A stretch of DNA of 64,000 bases from Phytohalomonas tamaricis. Its GTDB lineage: Bacteria > Pseudomonadota > Gammaproteobacteria > Pseudomonadales > Halomonadaceae. The notes beneath the pieces were generated by a model. That model made no database searches and was not told the DNA's origin. It worked only from the letters and a program-made list of their open reading frames with translations. Below are positions 1 through 9,969 of this stretch, piece after piece. Within the stretch, counting starts at the first letter, position 1. Every line of letters starts with the position of its first letter. Location of the stretch: assembly GCF_003012345.1 (NCBI RefSeq), contig NZ_PVRV01000019.1:62001-126000 (forward strand), given 5' to 3'. A program made the position numbers and the translations under genes.

Positions 1-535
1 CTCGCTCGGCAATGAAAACATCCTCCATGTGACTACTGTCCTGGGTAATCGCCTCGGCATAAACTGTCCGGTTGCCCTCGACAGTTTGAAACCGTCCGGG
101 GGATAACAGGCTGAAATCGGCGCGCTGCTTCTGTTCGGTCAACACACGTTCGTTATGCGCCAGACCATAGGGCGTGAGCCACAGACTACACACCGCCACC
201 AAAAGCGCGACCAGCGTCGCTGGCCAGAGGGTAATACTCAATAGCCGACGCGAGCTAACACCACAGGCCCGAAGTACGGTCATTTCACTGTTGAGGTAAA
301 GCTGGCCATAGGCGAGAAGGATGCCGAGAAAAAAGGCCAGCGGGAGAATCAACTCCATGAAGCCGGGGATACGCGACAGCATCAGACTGCCGAGCAGCGA
401 GGCAGGAAAATCGCCTTCGGCCGCAGAGGCAAAGTAGCGAATGAATCGACTGCCCATGATCACCAGCAGCAACACACCCGTTACGGCCATCATGGTCAGG
501 AGTATTTCACGAATCAAATAGCGAACAACAATCAA
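1..535 (-). CDS. lptF: LPS export ABC transporter permease LptF (3' part outside window)
   Basis: Partial gene whose N-terminal 178 or so residues are visible, reading off the left edge. LptF and LptG form the inner-membrane channel of the LptB2FG complex that extracts lipopolysaccharide for transport to the outer membrane. The visible protein begins LIVVRYLIREILLTMMAV, the usual LptF start (short basic stretch, then a membrane helix), and contains the ELILPLAFFLGILLAYG and YLNSEMTVLRACGVS segments typical of the YjgP/YjgQ family. The start is a TTG at 533-535, preceded by a GGGAG ribosome site at about nine bases. Head-to-head arrangement with pepA is the usual gammaproteobacterial order and supports the call. 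lptG would be expected beyond the left edge. Confidence 0.9.
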   Translation of the reverse strand, partial: MIVVRYLIREILLTMMAVTGVLLLVIMGSRFIRYFASAAEGDFPASLLGSLMLSRIPGFMELILPLAFFLGILLAYGQLYLNSEMTVLRACGVSSRRLLSITLWPATLVALLVAVCSLWLTPYGLAHNERVLTEQKQRADFSLLSPGRFQTVEGNRTVYAEAITQDSSHMEDVFIAER

Positions 536-877
536 GCACAGGCTCCCTTTGCTCCGTGGCGAAACGGCTCTTAACCAGGCACGTACGCGTCATGAAGAGT
601 TTACCGAACCCACGTCCAGCCGTTCCCGCTGGCGACATGTGCGTGTTCATATCATGCAAGAACACAAGGCTTTGCGTACACTGAGCAATCGCGGGCATCG
701 CACCTGGCAACGCGGCGATTCCTGTTCAGGGTCGACCAAGAAGACCCGTTGAGCCAGTCTTCGTTTCCGGGCAGGCGCTTGAGCAGCGTATGATCAAGAG
801 ATTCCCGGACGCCGGCATTATCCCGAATCCTCAGACCTTTGTCTTGTGGAGAAGTCCCTAAGTCTTGTGGAGACATC
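536..877. promoter_or_regulatory. Divergent lptF/pepA intergenic region
   Basis: This 342-base gap holds no credible gene. It must carry both divergent promoters, but I see no convincing sigma70 hexamer pair. The one structure visible is a repeat of GTCTTGTGGAGA at 841-852 and 862-873, 21 bases apart, immediately before pepA. Both copies contain a GGAG that could act as a Shine-Dalgarno; the second lies about five bases before the chosen ATG. Confidence 0.5.
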
Positions 878-2377
878 ATGGAATTTTCCGTTCTCACCGC
901 CAATCCAGCCAAAGCAGAAGCGGGCTGTATCGTTGTGCCCATTCTCAAGGGAGGCGAACTGACGCCTGCCACGGCAAAGCTTGATGACGCCAGTGAGCGT
1001 TTGATTGGACAACTGATCGAGCGCGGCGATTTCAATGCTGAGCTCGGCAATACCCAGCTTGTACCGTTCGCCCCCGGCCTCAATACCGACCGCTTGCTAC
1101 TGGTCGGCTGCGGCGAGCAGGACAAGCTGACCGAATCGCGGTTTCGCAGTGCGCTTGAGGCCGCCATGAGTGCGCTCCTCAAGCTGCCGATCGACGATGC
1201 CGCGATCGCTTTTACCGACACGGATCTGGGCACCAGCGAGGTTAACTGGAAAGCGCGCATGATCGGAGAAGTCGCGAATAAAGCGCTTTACCGCTTTGAT
1301 GACTTCAAGACCACCAAGAGCGAACCGCCAAGCCTCAAGCATCTCACCTTACTCGTCAGCGATCCTGGCGAAGCCAGTGCTGTCGAAGCCGGCGTCAAGC
1401 TGGGCGCTGCCATCGGTGATGGCATCAATCTGGCCCGCCAGCTCGGCAATCTGCCTGGCAATGTCTGTACACCGCGTTATCTGGCTGAGCAGGCTACCGC
1501 GCTGGGTCAGCACGGCAACCTGAGCGTCACCATTCATGACGAAAAAGCGCTGGAAGAGATGGGTGCAGGCGCCATTCTCGCCGTCGGCAAGGGCAGTGTC
1601 GAACCACCACGGCTGATCGTGATGGAATACAAGGGTGCCGGCGATGACGAAGCGCCCCATGTGCTGATCGGCAAGGGTATCACGTTCGACACCGGCGGCA
1701 TCTCGCTCAAGCCCGGCGCCGACATGGACGAGATGAAGTTCGACATGTGCGGGGCCGCAAGCGTGCTCGGGACAATGCAGACCGTGTTGGCCACCCAGCC
1801 CAAGGTCAACGTCATCGGCATTATCGCCGCCGCTGAAAACATGCCAGGCGGCCGCGCCATCAAACCCGGCGACATTATCACCACGCTCAAGGGGCTAACG
1901 GTCGAAATCCTCAATACCGATGCCGAAGGCCGCCTAGTGCTGTGCGATGCGCTTGCCTATGCCGAGCGCTTCAAACCCGCCAGCGTGGTCGACATCGCCA
2001 CACTGACCGGTGCCTGTGTGGTTGCACTGGGTGCCCATGCCATCGGCCTATTCTCCAACGACGACGATATGGCGCTCGATATCCTTGAGGCCGGGGAAAC
2101 CGCCTGGGACCGCGCCTGGCACATGCCATTGTGGGATGAATACCAGAAGCAGCTCGATTCCCACTACGCCGACCTCGCCAACATCGGCGGTCGTGCGGCA
2201 GGGGCAATCACGGCGGCCTGCTATCTGTCACGTTTTGCCGAGCAGTATCCCTGGGCGCATCTCGATATCGCCGGCGTCGCCTGGGTAGGCAAGAAAGGCG
2301 CCACCGGCCGACCGGTAGGCCTGTTGTCGCAATACATCTTCGATCGGGAAGCTGAAATCGCAAGCACTGCTGAGTAA
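878..2377 (+). CDS. pepA: Leucyl aminopeptidase (M17 family)
   Basis: Manganese/zinc-dependent cytosolic aminopeptidase of 499 residues (E. coli PepA has 503). It releases N-terminal amino acids and in E. coli also acts as a DNA-binding accessory protein. The two-metal site is complete: K266, D271, D289, D348 and E350, the same spacing as K270, D275, D293, D352 and E354 of E. coli, within GKGITFDTGG and the family signature NTDAEGRL. An in-frame GTG-type start 39 bases upstream is possible. I chose the ATG at 878 because a GTGGAGA ribosome site precedes it and the protein then starts as the family does. It diverges from lptF and is followed by a hairpin. Confidence 0.96.
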   Translation: MEFSVLTANPAKAEAGCIVVPILKGGELTPATAKLDDASERLIGQLIERGDFNAELGNTQLVPFAPGLNTDRLLLVGCGEQDKLTESRFRSALEAAMSALLKLPIDDAAIAFTDTDLGTSEVNWKARMIGEVANKALYRFDDFKTTKSEPPSLKHLTLLVSDPGEASAVEAGVKLGAAIGDGINLARQLGNLPGNVCTPRYLAEQATALGQHGNLSVTIHDEKALEEMGAGAILAVGKGSVEPPRLIVMEYKGAGDDEAPHVLIGKGITFDTGGISLKPGADMDEMKFDMCGAASVLGTMQTVLATQPKVNVIGIIAAAENMPGGRAIKPGDIITTLKGLTVEILNTDAEGRLVLCDALAYAERFKPASVVDIATLTGACVVALGAHAIGLFSNDDDMALDILEAGETAWDRAWHMPLWDEYQKQLDSHYADLANIGGRAAGAITAACYLSRFAEQYPWAHLDIAGVAWVGKKGATGRPVGLLSQYIFDREAEIASTAE

Positions 2378-2388
2378 ACGATAAACAC

Positions 2389-2422
2389 GCACCTCAAATC
2401 GGGCTTTCTCGATTTGAGGTGC
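2389..2422 (+). terminator. Hairpin after pepA
   Basis: A perfect 13-base inverted repeat (GCACCTCAAATCG, then an eight-base loop, then its complement) starts about 12 bases after the pepA stop. The tail TTATGTCATTCTT is only moderately T-rich, so it may be a weak terminator or an mRNA 3' stabilising hairpin. Confidence 0.6.
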
Positions 2423-2530
2423 TTATGTCATTCTTAAGTGACCTTTCCAACAGACCTCCTCAGATAACGCTGAGTGCCTGCTGAAAATCAACCGATTTAT
2501 CTGCAAACGTAGCAATGGAGAATCACGACC

Positions 2531-3631
2531 GTGTCCACTTCAGGCTTTGACGTAAAGCCCAGCGCCAATCCGACCGACGCCAACGTTCGTAAGGAAATCC
2601 TGGCTAACCCTGGCTTTGGCCGCTTTTTTACTGACCACATGGCGCATGTACGCTGGACCAAGGATGACGGCTGGCATAGCAGCGAAGTCCGCCCTTACGG
2701 TCCGCTGACGCTCGATCCTGCTGCATCGGTACTGCATTACGCACAGGAAATTTTTGAGGGTGTCAAAGCCTATCGCCACGCCGATGGCTCGGTATGGACA
2801 TTTCGTCCCGAGAAGAATGCCGCACGCTTTCGCGCCTCGGCGCGTCGTCTCGCTCTGCCCGAACTCGATACCGAAACGTTCATCGGCTCGCTGAAGGCGC
2901 TGGTTGCTCAGGATGTCGACTGGGTACCTACTCCGGCCAGCGAAGCGGAGGAATCAAGCCTCTACCTGCGTCCATTCATGATCGCCAGCGAGAAATTCCT
3001 TGGCGTGCGCCCCTCGAAGGAAGTCGACTACTACGTGATCGCCTCGCCGGCGGCGGCCTACTTCAAGGGTGGCGTCAAACCGGTCTCGATCTGGTTGTCT
3101 TCGAACTACAATCGCGCCGCGCCCGGTGGTACCGGTTTCGCTAAATGTGGCGGCAACTACGCGGCGTCGCTAGCCGCCCAGAAGGAAGCCGAAGTTCACG
3201 GCTGCGACCAGGTCGCCTTCCTCGATGCCGTCGAGAATAAATGGGTTGAAGAACTCGGCGGCATGAATCTGTTCTTCGTGTTCAAGGATGGCCGTATTGT
3301 CACTCCCGCTCTTACCGGCACTATCCTGGAAGGGGTGACCCGTGACTCGGTGCTCACGCTGGCCAAGGATGCCGGGCTCAAGCCCGAAGAGCGTCAAATC
3401 AGCATCGATGAGTGGCGTGACGGCATAGCCTCGGGTGAGATCAGCGAAGTGTTCGCCTGCGGCACGGCGGCGGTCATTACGCCCATCGGTGAGCTGGTCA
3501 GCGAACACGAGCGCATCACCTGTACGTCCGGCAGCGGCGGCGAAGTGGGCAAGTCGCTGCGCAAACAGCTGCTCGACCTGCAGTACGGTCGCAGTGAAGA
3601 CAAGCATGGCTGGCTGACACGCCTCGCCTGA
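2531..3631 (+). CDS. ilvE: Branched-chain amino acid aminotransferase
   Basis: PLP fold-type IV transaminase of 366 residues that interconverts valine, leucine and isoleucine with their 2-oxo acids. This is the long BCAT subtype, closer to mitochondrial and actinobacterial enzymes than to the 309-residue E. coli IlvE. Visible motifs are FEGVKAYR (75-82), the PLP lysine K205 in FAKCGGNYAAS, and EELGGMNLFFV. The start is GTG at 2531 with GGAG about ten bases upstream. It lies between pepA and holC, which are adjacent in enterics, so the classic pepA-holC-valS order is interrupted here. Confidence 0.94.
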   Translation: MSTSGFDVKPSANPTDANVRKEILANPGFGRFFTDHMAHVRWTKDDGWHSSEVRPYGPLTLDPAASVLHYAQEIFEGVKAYRHADGSVWTFRPEKNAARFRASARRLALPELDTETFIGSLKALVAQDVDWVPTPASEAEESSLYLRPFMIASEKFLGVRPSKEVDYYVIASPAAAYFKGGVKPVSIWLSSNYNRAAPGGTGFAKCGGNYAASLAAQKEAEVHGCDQVAFLDAVENKWVEELGGMNLFFVFKDGRIVTPALTGTILEGVTRDSVLTLAKDAGLKPEERQISIDEWRDGIASGEISEVFACGTAAVITPIGELVSEHERITCTSGSGGEVGKSLRKQLLDLQYGRSEDKHGWLTRLA

Positions 3632-3713
3632 TGTGTGTTTTCAGGCGGGCGGCCGATACTGTCGCCCGCCTGCCCCCGTTCAAAGCCACCCGGCAGATAG
3701 GCAAGGAAAAGCG

Positions 3714-4460
3714 ATGAGCAAGGTTATGATCATTACCGGCGGCAGCCGGGGCATCGGCGCGGCAACCGCGCTACGCGCGGCTCAAAAGGGCTATGCGGTC
3801 GCCGTCAACTATCGTGCCAATAGTGCTGCGGCTGATCAGGTCGTCCAGAACATCGAGAGTAGCGGCGGGCGCGCCATCGCTGTCCAGGCCGACATGGCGG
3901 TTGAGTCCGACATCGTCAGGCTGTTCGAAACGGTTGATCGCGAGCTGGGCCGTGTCGATGTGCTGGTCAACAATGCCGGCATTGTCGATCAGGTGTCCCG
4001 CGTCGAGGCGATGAGCTTTGAACGTGTCGATCGCATGATGCGTGTCAACGTCACCGGCCCGTTCATTTGCGCGCGTGAGGCGATCAAGCGCATGTCGACC
4101 CGCCACGGCGGCAACGGCGGCTCTATCGTCAATGTCTCGTCAGCGGCCTCACACCGCGGCGGCTCGGGTGAATACGTTGACTATGCCGCTTCCAAGGGCG
4201 CCATCGATACCTTCACCGAAGGGCTTGCCAAGGAGCTCGCCGCCGAAGGTATTCGCGTTAATGCCGTACGCCCTGGCGTCGTCAAGACCGATATCCACGC
4301 CAGCGGCGGCAACCCCGGCAAGCCGGAAAAATCGAGCCAGGCCATTCCGATGGGGCGCGCGGGCGAAGCAGATGAAATTGCTTACGGCATTCTATGGCTG
4401 GCCAGTGATGAAGCCGCGTTCACCACCGGTGCCCGCCTCGACATCGACGGCGGCGTATAG
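3714..4460 (+). CDS. SDR family NAD(P)-dependent oxidoreductase
   Basis: Classical short-chain dehydrogenase/reductase of 248 residues. The Rossmann glycine motif TGGSRGIG lies at 8-15, NNAG at 86-89, a catalytic serine around 143-144 and the YxxxK pair at Y157/K161, and the protein ends with the usual TTGARLDIDGG. The fold is FabG-like, but substrate cannot be assigned from sequence; sugar, alcohol or 3-oxoacyl substrates are all possible. The ATG at 3714 follows AAGGAAAA, and an upstream in-frame start at 3633 would add 27 unrelated residues. The gene starts 82 bases after ilvE on the same strand and may be cotranscribed with it. Confidence 0.9.
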   Translation: MSKVMIITGGSRGIGAATALRAAQKGYAVAVNYRANSAAADQVVQNIESSGGRAIAVQADMAVESDIVRLFETVDRELGRVDVLVNNAGIVDQVSRVEAMSFERVDRMMRVNVTGPFICAREAIKRMSTRHGGNGGSIVNVSSAASHRGGSGEYVDYAASKGAIDTFTEGLAKELAAEGIRVNAVRPGVVKTDIHASGGNPGKPEKSSQAIPMGRAGEADEIAYGILWLASDEAAFTTGARLDIDGGV

Positions 4461-4539
4461 CCGTCTGTTTGCCTCTCAAGCCGCACCAGGTTTAGCCTGA
4501 AAAGTCGGCAAACGCAGGTACTTTCCAGGCTAATCTCAC

Positions 4540-4971
4540 ATGACTCAGATCGATTTCTATATTCTCCCCCACACCACACTTGAAGCACGCTTCGATTTCG
4601 CCTGCCGCCTGGCCGAGACCATTTTTCGCAAAGGGTATCGTCTCCACGTTCATACCGAAGATGAGGCCATGGCGCGTGCCTTTGACGATAAGTTATGGAC
4701 GTTCAGGCCCGATGCCTATGTACCTCACGCGCTGATGGATGCAGATATGGACCCCAAGGTGCCAGTGACGATTGGCTGGCAACAGGTGCCCGAACCGGGC
4801 ATTGAGGCACTGCTCAATCTCCATCCCGAAATTCCTGAGTGGTTTTCACACTTTGAACGGGTTGCCGAAATCATCAACCAGCACCAGGACGTACTGACCG
4901 CCAAGCGCGCCTGCTGGCAGACCTATAAAAGTCGCGGCTATCCGGTCAAGGCGCACAATATCGACAAGTGA
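4540..4971 (+). CDS. holC: DNA polymerase III subunit chi
   Basis: Clamp-loader accessory protein of 143 residues (E. coli HolC has 147). Chi bridges the psi subunit and single-stranded DNA-binding protein at the replication fork. The N-terminus TQIDFYILPHTTLEARFDFACRL and the following RLHVHTEDEAMARAFDDKLW match the family layout. In E. coli holC sits between pepA and valS; here ilvE and the SDR gene separate it from pepA and an opposing chemoreceptor separates it from valS. A shared hairpin follows the stop. Confidence 0.93.
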   Translation: MTQIDFYILPHTTLEARFDFACRLAETIFRKGYRLHVHTEDEAMARAFDDKLWTFRPDAYVPHALMDADMDPKVPVTIGWQQVPEPGIEALLNLHPEIPEWFSHFERVAEIINQHQDVLTAKRACWQTYKSRGYPVKAHNIDK

Positions 4972-5023
4972 TAGCGATGTTGGGTCGCGGGGAAGCTGCC
5001 ATGGCAAGCACTGCAGGACACAA

Positions 5024-5049
5024 AAAAGCCGGCGCAGGCGCCGGCTTTT
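5024..5049. terminator. Bidirectional terminator, holC / chemoreceptor
   Basis: An 11-base perfect stem (AAAAGCCGGCG) with a CAGG loop, flanked by A and T runs on both sides, sits between the convergent holC and chemoreceptor genes. It should stop transcription from both strands. Confidence 0.85.
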
Positions 5050-5062
5050 GTTGTTATCGCTT

Positions 5063-6694
5063 TTAAATTTTGAAACGGCCGACTACTTGGCGCAGCTCAA
5101 GTGAGCGCTGCTCCAGCTCGCTGGCGGCAGCGGCAGTCTGCTCGACCAGGGCGGCGTTGTGCTGAGTCGTCTGATCCATCTGGCTGACGGCTTCAGTAAT
5201 CTGCTCAATCCCCCCCGTCTGTTCGCGAGTCGCTGCCGCGATCTCACCGAGCAGATCGGTCATGCGCTGGATTTGCACGTCGATTTCCTGCATCCGCTCG
5301 TTGGCCGTACCTACGCGCGCGGCTCCCTCGGTGACCTGCTGATTAGACGATTCAATCAGCGTCTTGATGTCCTGTGCGGCGTCGGCCGAACGGTTGGCTA
5401 ACTGGCGTACTTCACCTGCGACCACCGCGAAGCCTCTTCCCTGCTCACCGGCACGCGCGGCCTCGACCGAGGCATTAAGCGCCAGAATATTGGTCTGGAA
5501 AGCGATGTTGTCGATCAACGAGATAATGTCGGTAATCTTGCGAGCACCGTCCGTAATATCGCTCATCGAACGGACCGCCGAGGTGATCGCGTCCTGACCG
5601 ATCCTTGATGTTTCGGTCGCCTGACGAGCCAACTGGCGCGCCTGATCGGCACTGTCGGCGCTCTGACGTACCGTGGCGGTAATTTCTTCCATGCTCGCAG
5701 AGGTCTGCTGCAATGCAGAGGCCTGCTGCTCGGTACGCGAGGAAAGCTCCTGATTACCGGAGGCAATTTCGCCTGCGCCATGATCAACAGCCGAACTGGT
5801 GCGATGAATGGCATGTACCGACTCACTTAGCCCGTCACGCATACGCTTGATATCATGTAACAGGCTGTAATTATCGCCTGAGCGCAACTCAACCGGCGCG
5901 GTCAAATCACCACCGGCAATACGCTCGACCACGCTTGCCGCATAGCTTGGCTCACCGCCTAGACGACGCAGGATATTATTGATCAGCAGCCAGAACACCG
6001 CTGTCACCAGCGCGCCAGCGATCAGCGCCACTATCCCGGATTTGATCAGCTGCGCCTTGACGATTGAATTGATATCCCCCATGAAGACGCCACTGACCAC
6101 ATAGATATTCCACGGCTTGTACTCGGCAACATACGCTTTAACCTGCGGCGTTTTCTCACCATCACGGGGAAAGTTCGAACTGTAACTAACAAACCCACTC
6201 CCCTCCTGGCTCCCCTTTTCGACTACCGTCTGGAAAATTTTTACACCGTAAGGATCCTCGACCTGCGCGACATCCTGTCCGGTGGGACGCTTGGGGTGGC
6301 TGAAAATCTTCAGGTTACCATCAACGGCATAAACGTAATTATCGCCATCAAAGCGCATCGCGCTGATCTCCTCAGCGGCGCGACGCTTGGCCTCTGTCTC
6401 GCTGATTACGCCACTGCTAACTTGACTCTCATAATACGCCATCAGCGTTTTAGCCATGCCGACAACGTTAACCATGCTTTGCTCGCGCTCGGCATGTATC
6501 GACTGGCGACTTTGCCAGGCATTGATCAGCAACATGCCGACCAAAATCAGCCACAGCACACCGATGCCCAGCCCTAGCTGCTTGCGTACTGTCATAGAGG
6601 AAGCTTTGTGCTTCAGTTGCTTGGAAGATCCCGCTTTGGCCAACACTGCGGCCTCGCGAGGAAGTTGGTTATGGTGACCCTGCGCTAATTCCAC
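5063..6694 (-). CDS. Methyl-accepting chemotaxis protein with single Cache sensor
   Basis: Transmembrane chemoreceptor of up to 543 residues. Order: membrane helix 41-60, a periplasmic sCache_2-type domain about 65-210 (NYVYAVDGNLKIFSHPKRPTG, PWNIYVVSGVFMGDI), second helix 219-239, HAMP about 240-290, then the signalling domain with the hairpin tip DNIAFQTNILALNASVEAARAGEQGRGFAVVA. It ends VVGRFKI with no CheR/CheB pentapeptide. sCache_2 domains often bind small organic acids, but the ligand is unknown. The GTG at 6694 has GAGAG eight bases upstream; an ATG at 6595 would drop 33 residues but has no clear ribosome site. It lies inside the normally continuous holC-valS neighbourhood. Confidence 0.93.
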   Translation of the reverse strand: MELAQGHHNQLPREAAVLAKAGSSKQLKHKASSMTVRKQLGLGIGVLWLILVGMLLINAWQSRQSIHAEREQSMVNVVGMAKTLMAYYESQVSSGVISETEAKRRAAEEISAMRFDGDNYVYAVDGNLKIFSHPKRPTGQDVAQVEDPYGVKIFQTVVEKGSQEGSGFVSYSSNFPRDGEKTPQVKAYVAEYKPWNIYVVSGVFMGDINSIVKAQLIKSGIVALIAGALVTAVFWLLINNILRRLGGEPSYAASVVERIAGGDLTAPVELRSGDNYSLLHDIKRMRDGLSESVHAIHRTSSAVDHGAGEIASGNQELSSRTEQQASALQQTSASMEEITATVRQSADSADQARQLARQATETSRIGQDAITSAVRSMSDITDGARKITDIISLIDNIAFQTNILALNASVEAARAGEQGRGFAVVAGEVRQLANRSADAAQDIKTLIESSNQQVTEGAARVGTANERMQEIDVQIQRMTDLLGEIAAATREQTGGIEQITEAVSQMDQTTQHNAALVEQTAAAASELEQRSLELRQVVGRFKI

Positions 6695-6986
6695 GATTTT
6701 CTCTCATCTTTGGACGGCGTTACGACACTGATCAACAGGCAATAGCGGCTGCCGCTGACGAGAGAGGCCCCGAAGCGATGCGCTATGCTGCTGTATTCTT
6801 AAATCAAAGGGGGAACAACGCCTTATTATCGTCCTTACCGTTACAAACTTTAACATATCTCTCTATCCCCGCTCCGTCATGACGGCAGCGCCCGTGTAGC
6901 GCTATACTTGCTGCCATTTATCGTTCGCTTCTGCGCTGTTTCTTGCGCAGCGAGTGCCACCACGTTCAAAGCGAGTCAGTCAGCCC

Positions 6987-9833
6987 ATGGAAAAAACCTA
7001 TCAACCCGAAGCGATCGAAACCCGCTGGTACAAGCAGTGGGAAGCGGATGCACGTTTCGCGCCATCCGGTGAAGGTGCTCCCTACTCGATCATGATTCCG
7101 CCGCCCAACGTGACCGGCAACCTGCACATGGGCCACGCCTTTCAAGATACGCTGATGGACACCCTGATCCGTTTTAAGCGCATGCAGGGCCACAACACGC
7201 TGTGGCAGGTCGGCACCGACCACGCCGGCATTGCCACCCAGATGGTGGTTGAGCGCAAGCTCGCCGCCGAGGAAGGCAAGTCGCGCCACGACCTCGGACG
7301 TGAGGCGTTCATCGACAAGATCTGGGAGTGGAAGCAGGAATCGGGCGGTCACATCACGCGTCAGCTGCGACGCATGGGTGCCAGTGCCGACTGGACGCGC
7401 GAACGTTTCACCATGGACGACGGCTTCTACAAGGCAGTTCAGGAAGTATTTGTGCGCTTGCATGACGAGGGCCTGATCTACCGCGGCAAGCGTCTGGTCA
7501 ACTGGGACCCGGCACTGCTCACCGCCATCTCCGATCTTGAAGTCGAAAGCGTCGACGAGAAGGGCCATCTGTGGCACTTCCGTTACCCGCTCGCTGACGG
7601 TGCCACCACCGCCGAGGGCAAGAACTACATCGTTGTCGCCACCACCCGTCCCGAGACAATTCTCGGCGACACCTGCGTGGCAGTGCATCCCGACGACGAG
7701 CGTTATCAAGATCTGGTGGGCAAATATGTCGAGCTGCCGCTACTCAAACGACGCATCCGCATCGTCGCGGATGACTACGTTGAGCGTGAATTCGGTACCG
7801 GCTGTGTCAAGATCACCCCCGCTCACGACTTCAACGACTATGACGTCGGCAAGCGCCACCAAAGCGTGCTGATCAACATCCTTACGCCGGACGCACGCAT
7901 CCGCGAGCATGCCGAGATTTTCAACTTCGATGGCACGCCTTACACCGAGCTCGATGCCTCTCTACCAGCGGACTATGTTGGCCTGACCCGCGAAGAAGCA
8001 CGCAAGAAAATCATCGATGACTTCGACGCTCTCGGCCTGCTCGGCAAGACCGATGATCATGCCTTGAAAGTACCGAGAGGCGACCGTTCCGGCGTCATCA
8101 TCGAGCCGCTGTTGACCGATCAATGGTTCGTCGCGGTTGAAGAGCTGGCCAAGCCGGCCATCGCCGCGGTCGAGAATGGCGATATCCAGTTCGTGCCCAA
8201 GAACTACGAGAACATGTACTTCGCCTGGATGCGCGACCTGCAGGACTGGTGCATCTCACGCCAGCTGTGGTGGGGCCACCGCATCCCGGCCTGGTACGAC
8301 GAGGCCGGCAATGTTTATGTGGCGCGCAACGAAGACGAAGTGAGAGAGAAGTACAGCCTCGCCGCCGAGATTGTGCTGCGCCAGGATAATGACGTGCTCG
8401 ACACCTGGTTCAGCTCGGGGTTGTGGACCTTCGGCACCCTCGGCTGGCCGGAGAAGACACCGGAGCTTGAAACGTTCCATCCCACCAGCACGCTGGTGAC
8501 CGGCTTCGACATCATCTTCTTCTGGGTGGCACGGATGATCATGCTGACCTTGAAGTTTACCGGCGAGGTACCGTTCAAGACCGTCTATGTTCACGGCCTG
8601 GTGCGCGATAGCCAAGGTCAGAAGATGTCGAAATCCAAGGGCAACGTACTCGACCCGATCGACCTGATCGACGGTATAGAGCTGGATACCCTACTCGACA
8701 AGCGCACCGGCAACATGATGCAGCCGCAGAAGGCCAAGGCGATCGCCAAGGCGACTCGTGGCGAGTTCCCCGACGGCATCGAGCCCCACGGCACCGACGC
8801 GCTACGCTATACCTTCCTGTCACTGGCCTCGACCGGACGCGACATCAAGTTCGACATGGGCCGCCTCGACGGCTACCGCAACTTCTGCAACAAGCTGTGG
8901 AATGCAGCGCGTTACGTGCTGATGAACACCGAAAATGAGGATTGCGGCCCGGACGGTGAAATCGCTCTTTCACTGGCTGATCGTTGGATCATTTCACGGC
9001 TGCAGCAGACTGAAGTACAGGTCACCAAGGCGCTGGAAGAATATCGCTTCGATCACGCCTCACAGGCGCTCTACGAATTCGTCTGGAACGAATATTGCGA
9101 CTGGTACCTGGAGCTTTCCAAACCGGTACTGTGGGACGAGGACGCGCATCATTCCGCCAAGCGCGGCACGCGCCGCATGCTGGTGCGTGTACTGGAAGTT
9201 ATCCTGCGTCTCGCCCATCCGATGATGCCGTTCATCACTGAAGAGATCTGGCAGCGCGTCTCGGTGCTGGCTGCGGTACCGTTCGATGAGACCGGCACCA
9301 CGATCATGACCCAGCCGTGGCCGGTGGCGGATGCGTCACGTATCGATGAAGACGCGATTCGTGACATTGAATGGCTCAAGGGCGTGATCGTCGCGGTGCG
9401 CAATATCCGCGCCGAAATGAATATTGCCCCCGGCAAACCGCTGACGGTCTATCTAACCAAAGGCGCTCAAGCAGACCGCGAGCGTCTGCTCGGCAATGAA
9501 CTGCTGCTGACCAAGCTCGCCAAGCTGGAAAGCGTCAGCTATCTGCGCCCGGAGGATGAGCTCCCCGTCTCGGCGGTGCAGTTGGTGGGCGAGATGGAGG
9601 TGCGTGTACCTATGGCCGGCTTGATTGATAAAGACGCCGAGCTGGCACGCTTGGCACGCGAAATCGACAAGCAGGACAAGCTGATCATGGGCATCGAGAA
9701 GAAGCTCGGTAATGAGAGCTTTGTCGCCAAGGCACCCGCCGAGGTCGTCGATAAGGAAAAGGGTAAACTCAAGGACGCGCAGACAGCACGTACCTTGCTG
9801 CTTGAACAGCGCGACAAGATTGCCTCGCTGTAA
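6987..9833 (+). CDS. valS: Valyl-tRNA synthetase
   Basis: Class Ia aminoacyl-tRNA synthetase of 948 residues (E. coli 951) that charges tRNA-Val and edits mischarged threonine. The HIGH-type motif HMGH lies at 47-50 within [13 protein letters not shown], and KMSKS begins at K546. The editing domain lies between them, and the C-terminal coiled-coil arm ([10 protein letters not shown]-type heptads) is present at the end. I chose the ATG at 6987 because [11 protein letters not shown] is the family N-terminus; a GTG at 6954 would add 11 residues. The ribosome site is weak for either start. A strong terminator follows. Confidence 0.97.
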   Translation: MEKTYQPEAIETRWYKQWEADARFAPSGEGAPYSIMIPPPNVTGNLHMGHAFQDTLMDTLIRFKRMQGHNTLWQVGTDHAGIATQMVVERKLAAEEGKSRHDLGREAFIDKIWEWKQESGGHITRQLRRMGASADWTRERFTMDDGFYKAVQEVFVRLHDEGLIYRGKRLVNWDPALLTAISDLEVESVDEKGHLWHFRYPLADGATTAEGKNYIVVATTRPETILGDTCVAVHPDDERYQDLVGKYVELPLLKRRIRIVADDYVEREFGTGCVKITPAHDFNDYDVGKRHQSVLINILTPDARIREHAEIFNFDGTPYTELDASLPADYVGLTREEARKKIIDDFDALGLLGKTDDHALKVPRGDRSGVIIEPLLTDQWFVAVEELAKPAIAAVENGDIQFVPKNYENMYFAWMRDLQDWCISRQLWWGHRIPAWYDEAGNVYVARNEDEVREKYSLAAEIVLRQDNDVLDTWFSSGLWTFGTLGWPEKTPELETFHPTSTLVTGFDIIFFWVARMIMLTLKFTGEVPFKTVYVHGLVRDSQGQKMSKSKGNVLDPIDLIDGIELDTLLDKRTGNMMQPQKAKAIAKATRGEFPDGIEPHGTDALRYTFLSLASTGRDIKFDMGRLDGYRNFCNKLWNAARYVLMNTENEDCGPDGEIALSLADRWIISRLQQTEVQVTKALEEYRFDHASQALYEFVWNEYCDWYLELSKPVLWDEDAHHSAKRGTRRMLVRVLEVILRLAHPMMPFITEEIWQRVSVLAAVPFDETGTTIMTQPWPVADASRIDEDAIRDIEWLKGVIVAVRNIRAEMNIAPGKPLTVYLTKGAQADRERLLGNELLLTKLAKLESVSYLRPEDELPVSAVQLVGEMEVRVPMAGLIDKDAELARLAREIDKQDKLIMGIEKKLGNESFVAKAPAEVVDKEKGKLKDAQTARTLLLEQRDKIASL

Positions 9834-9861
9834 ACTCTCCCTGTAAACATTAAGCGTTGAT

Positions 9862-9888
9862 AAAAAGCCGCCTAAGGGCGGCTTTTTT
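9862..9888 (+). terminator. Rho-independent terminator of valS
   Basis: AAAAAGCCGCC, a TAAG loop, the complementary GGCGGC and six T residues, about 29 bases after the valS stop. Confidence 0.9.
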
Positions 9889-9946
9889 CATGGCTGAACC
9901 CATACAATGACAACCAACAAAAATATACGAAACACTGTTCTTTAAT

Positions 9947-9952
9947 TATAAT
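9947..9952 (+). promoter_or_regulatory. Candidate -10 element of the PAP2 gene
   Basis: A perfect TATAAT sits in an AT-rich patch 18-38 bases before the possible starts of the PAP2 gene. No good -35 hexamer lies 16-18 bases upstream, so this is tentative. Confidence 0.4.
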
Positions 9953-9969
9953 TTAAGAATTACAACCTC

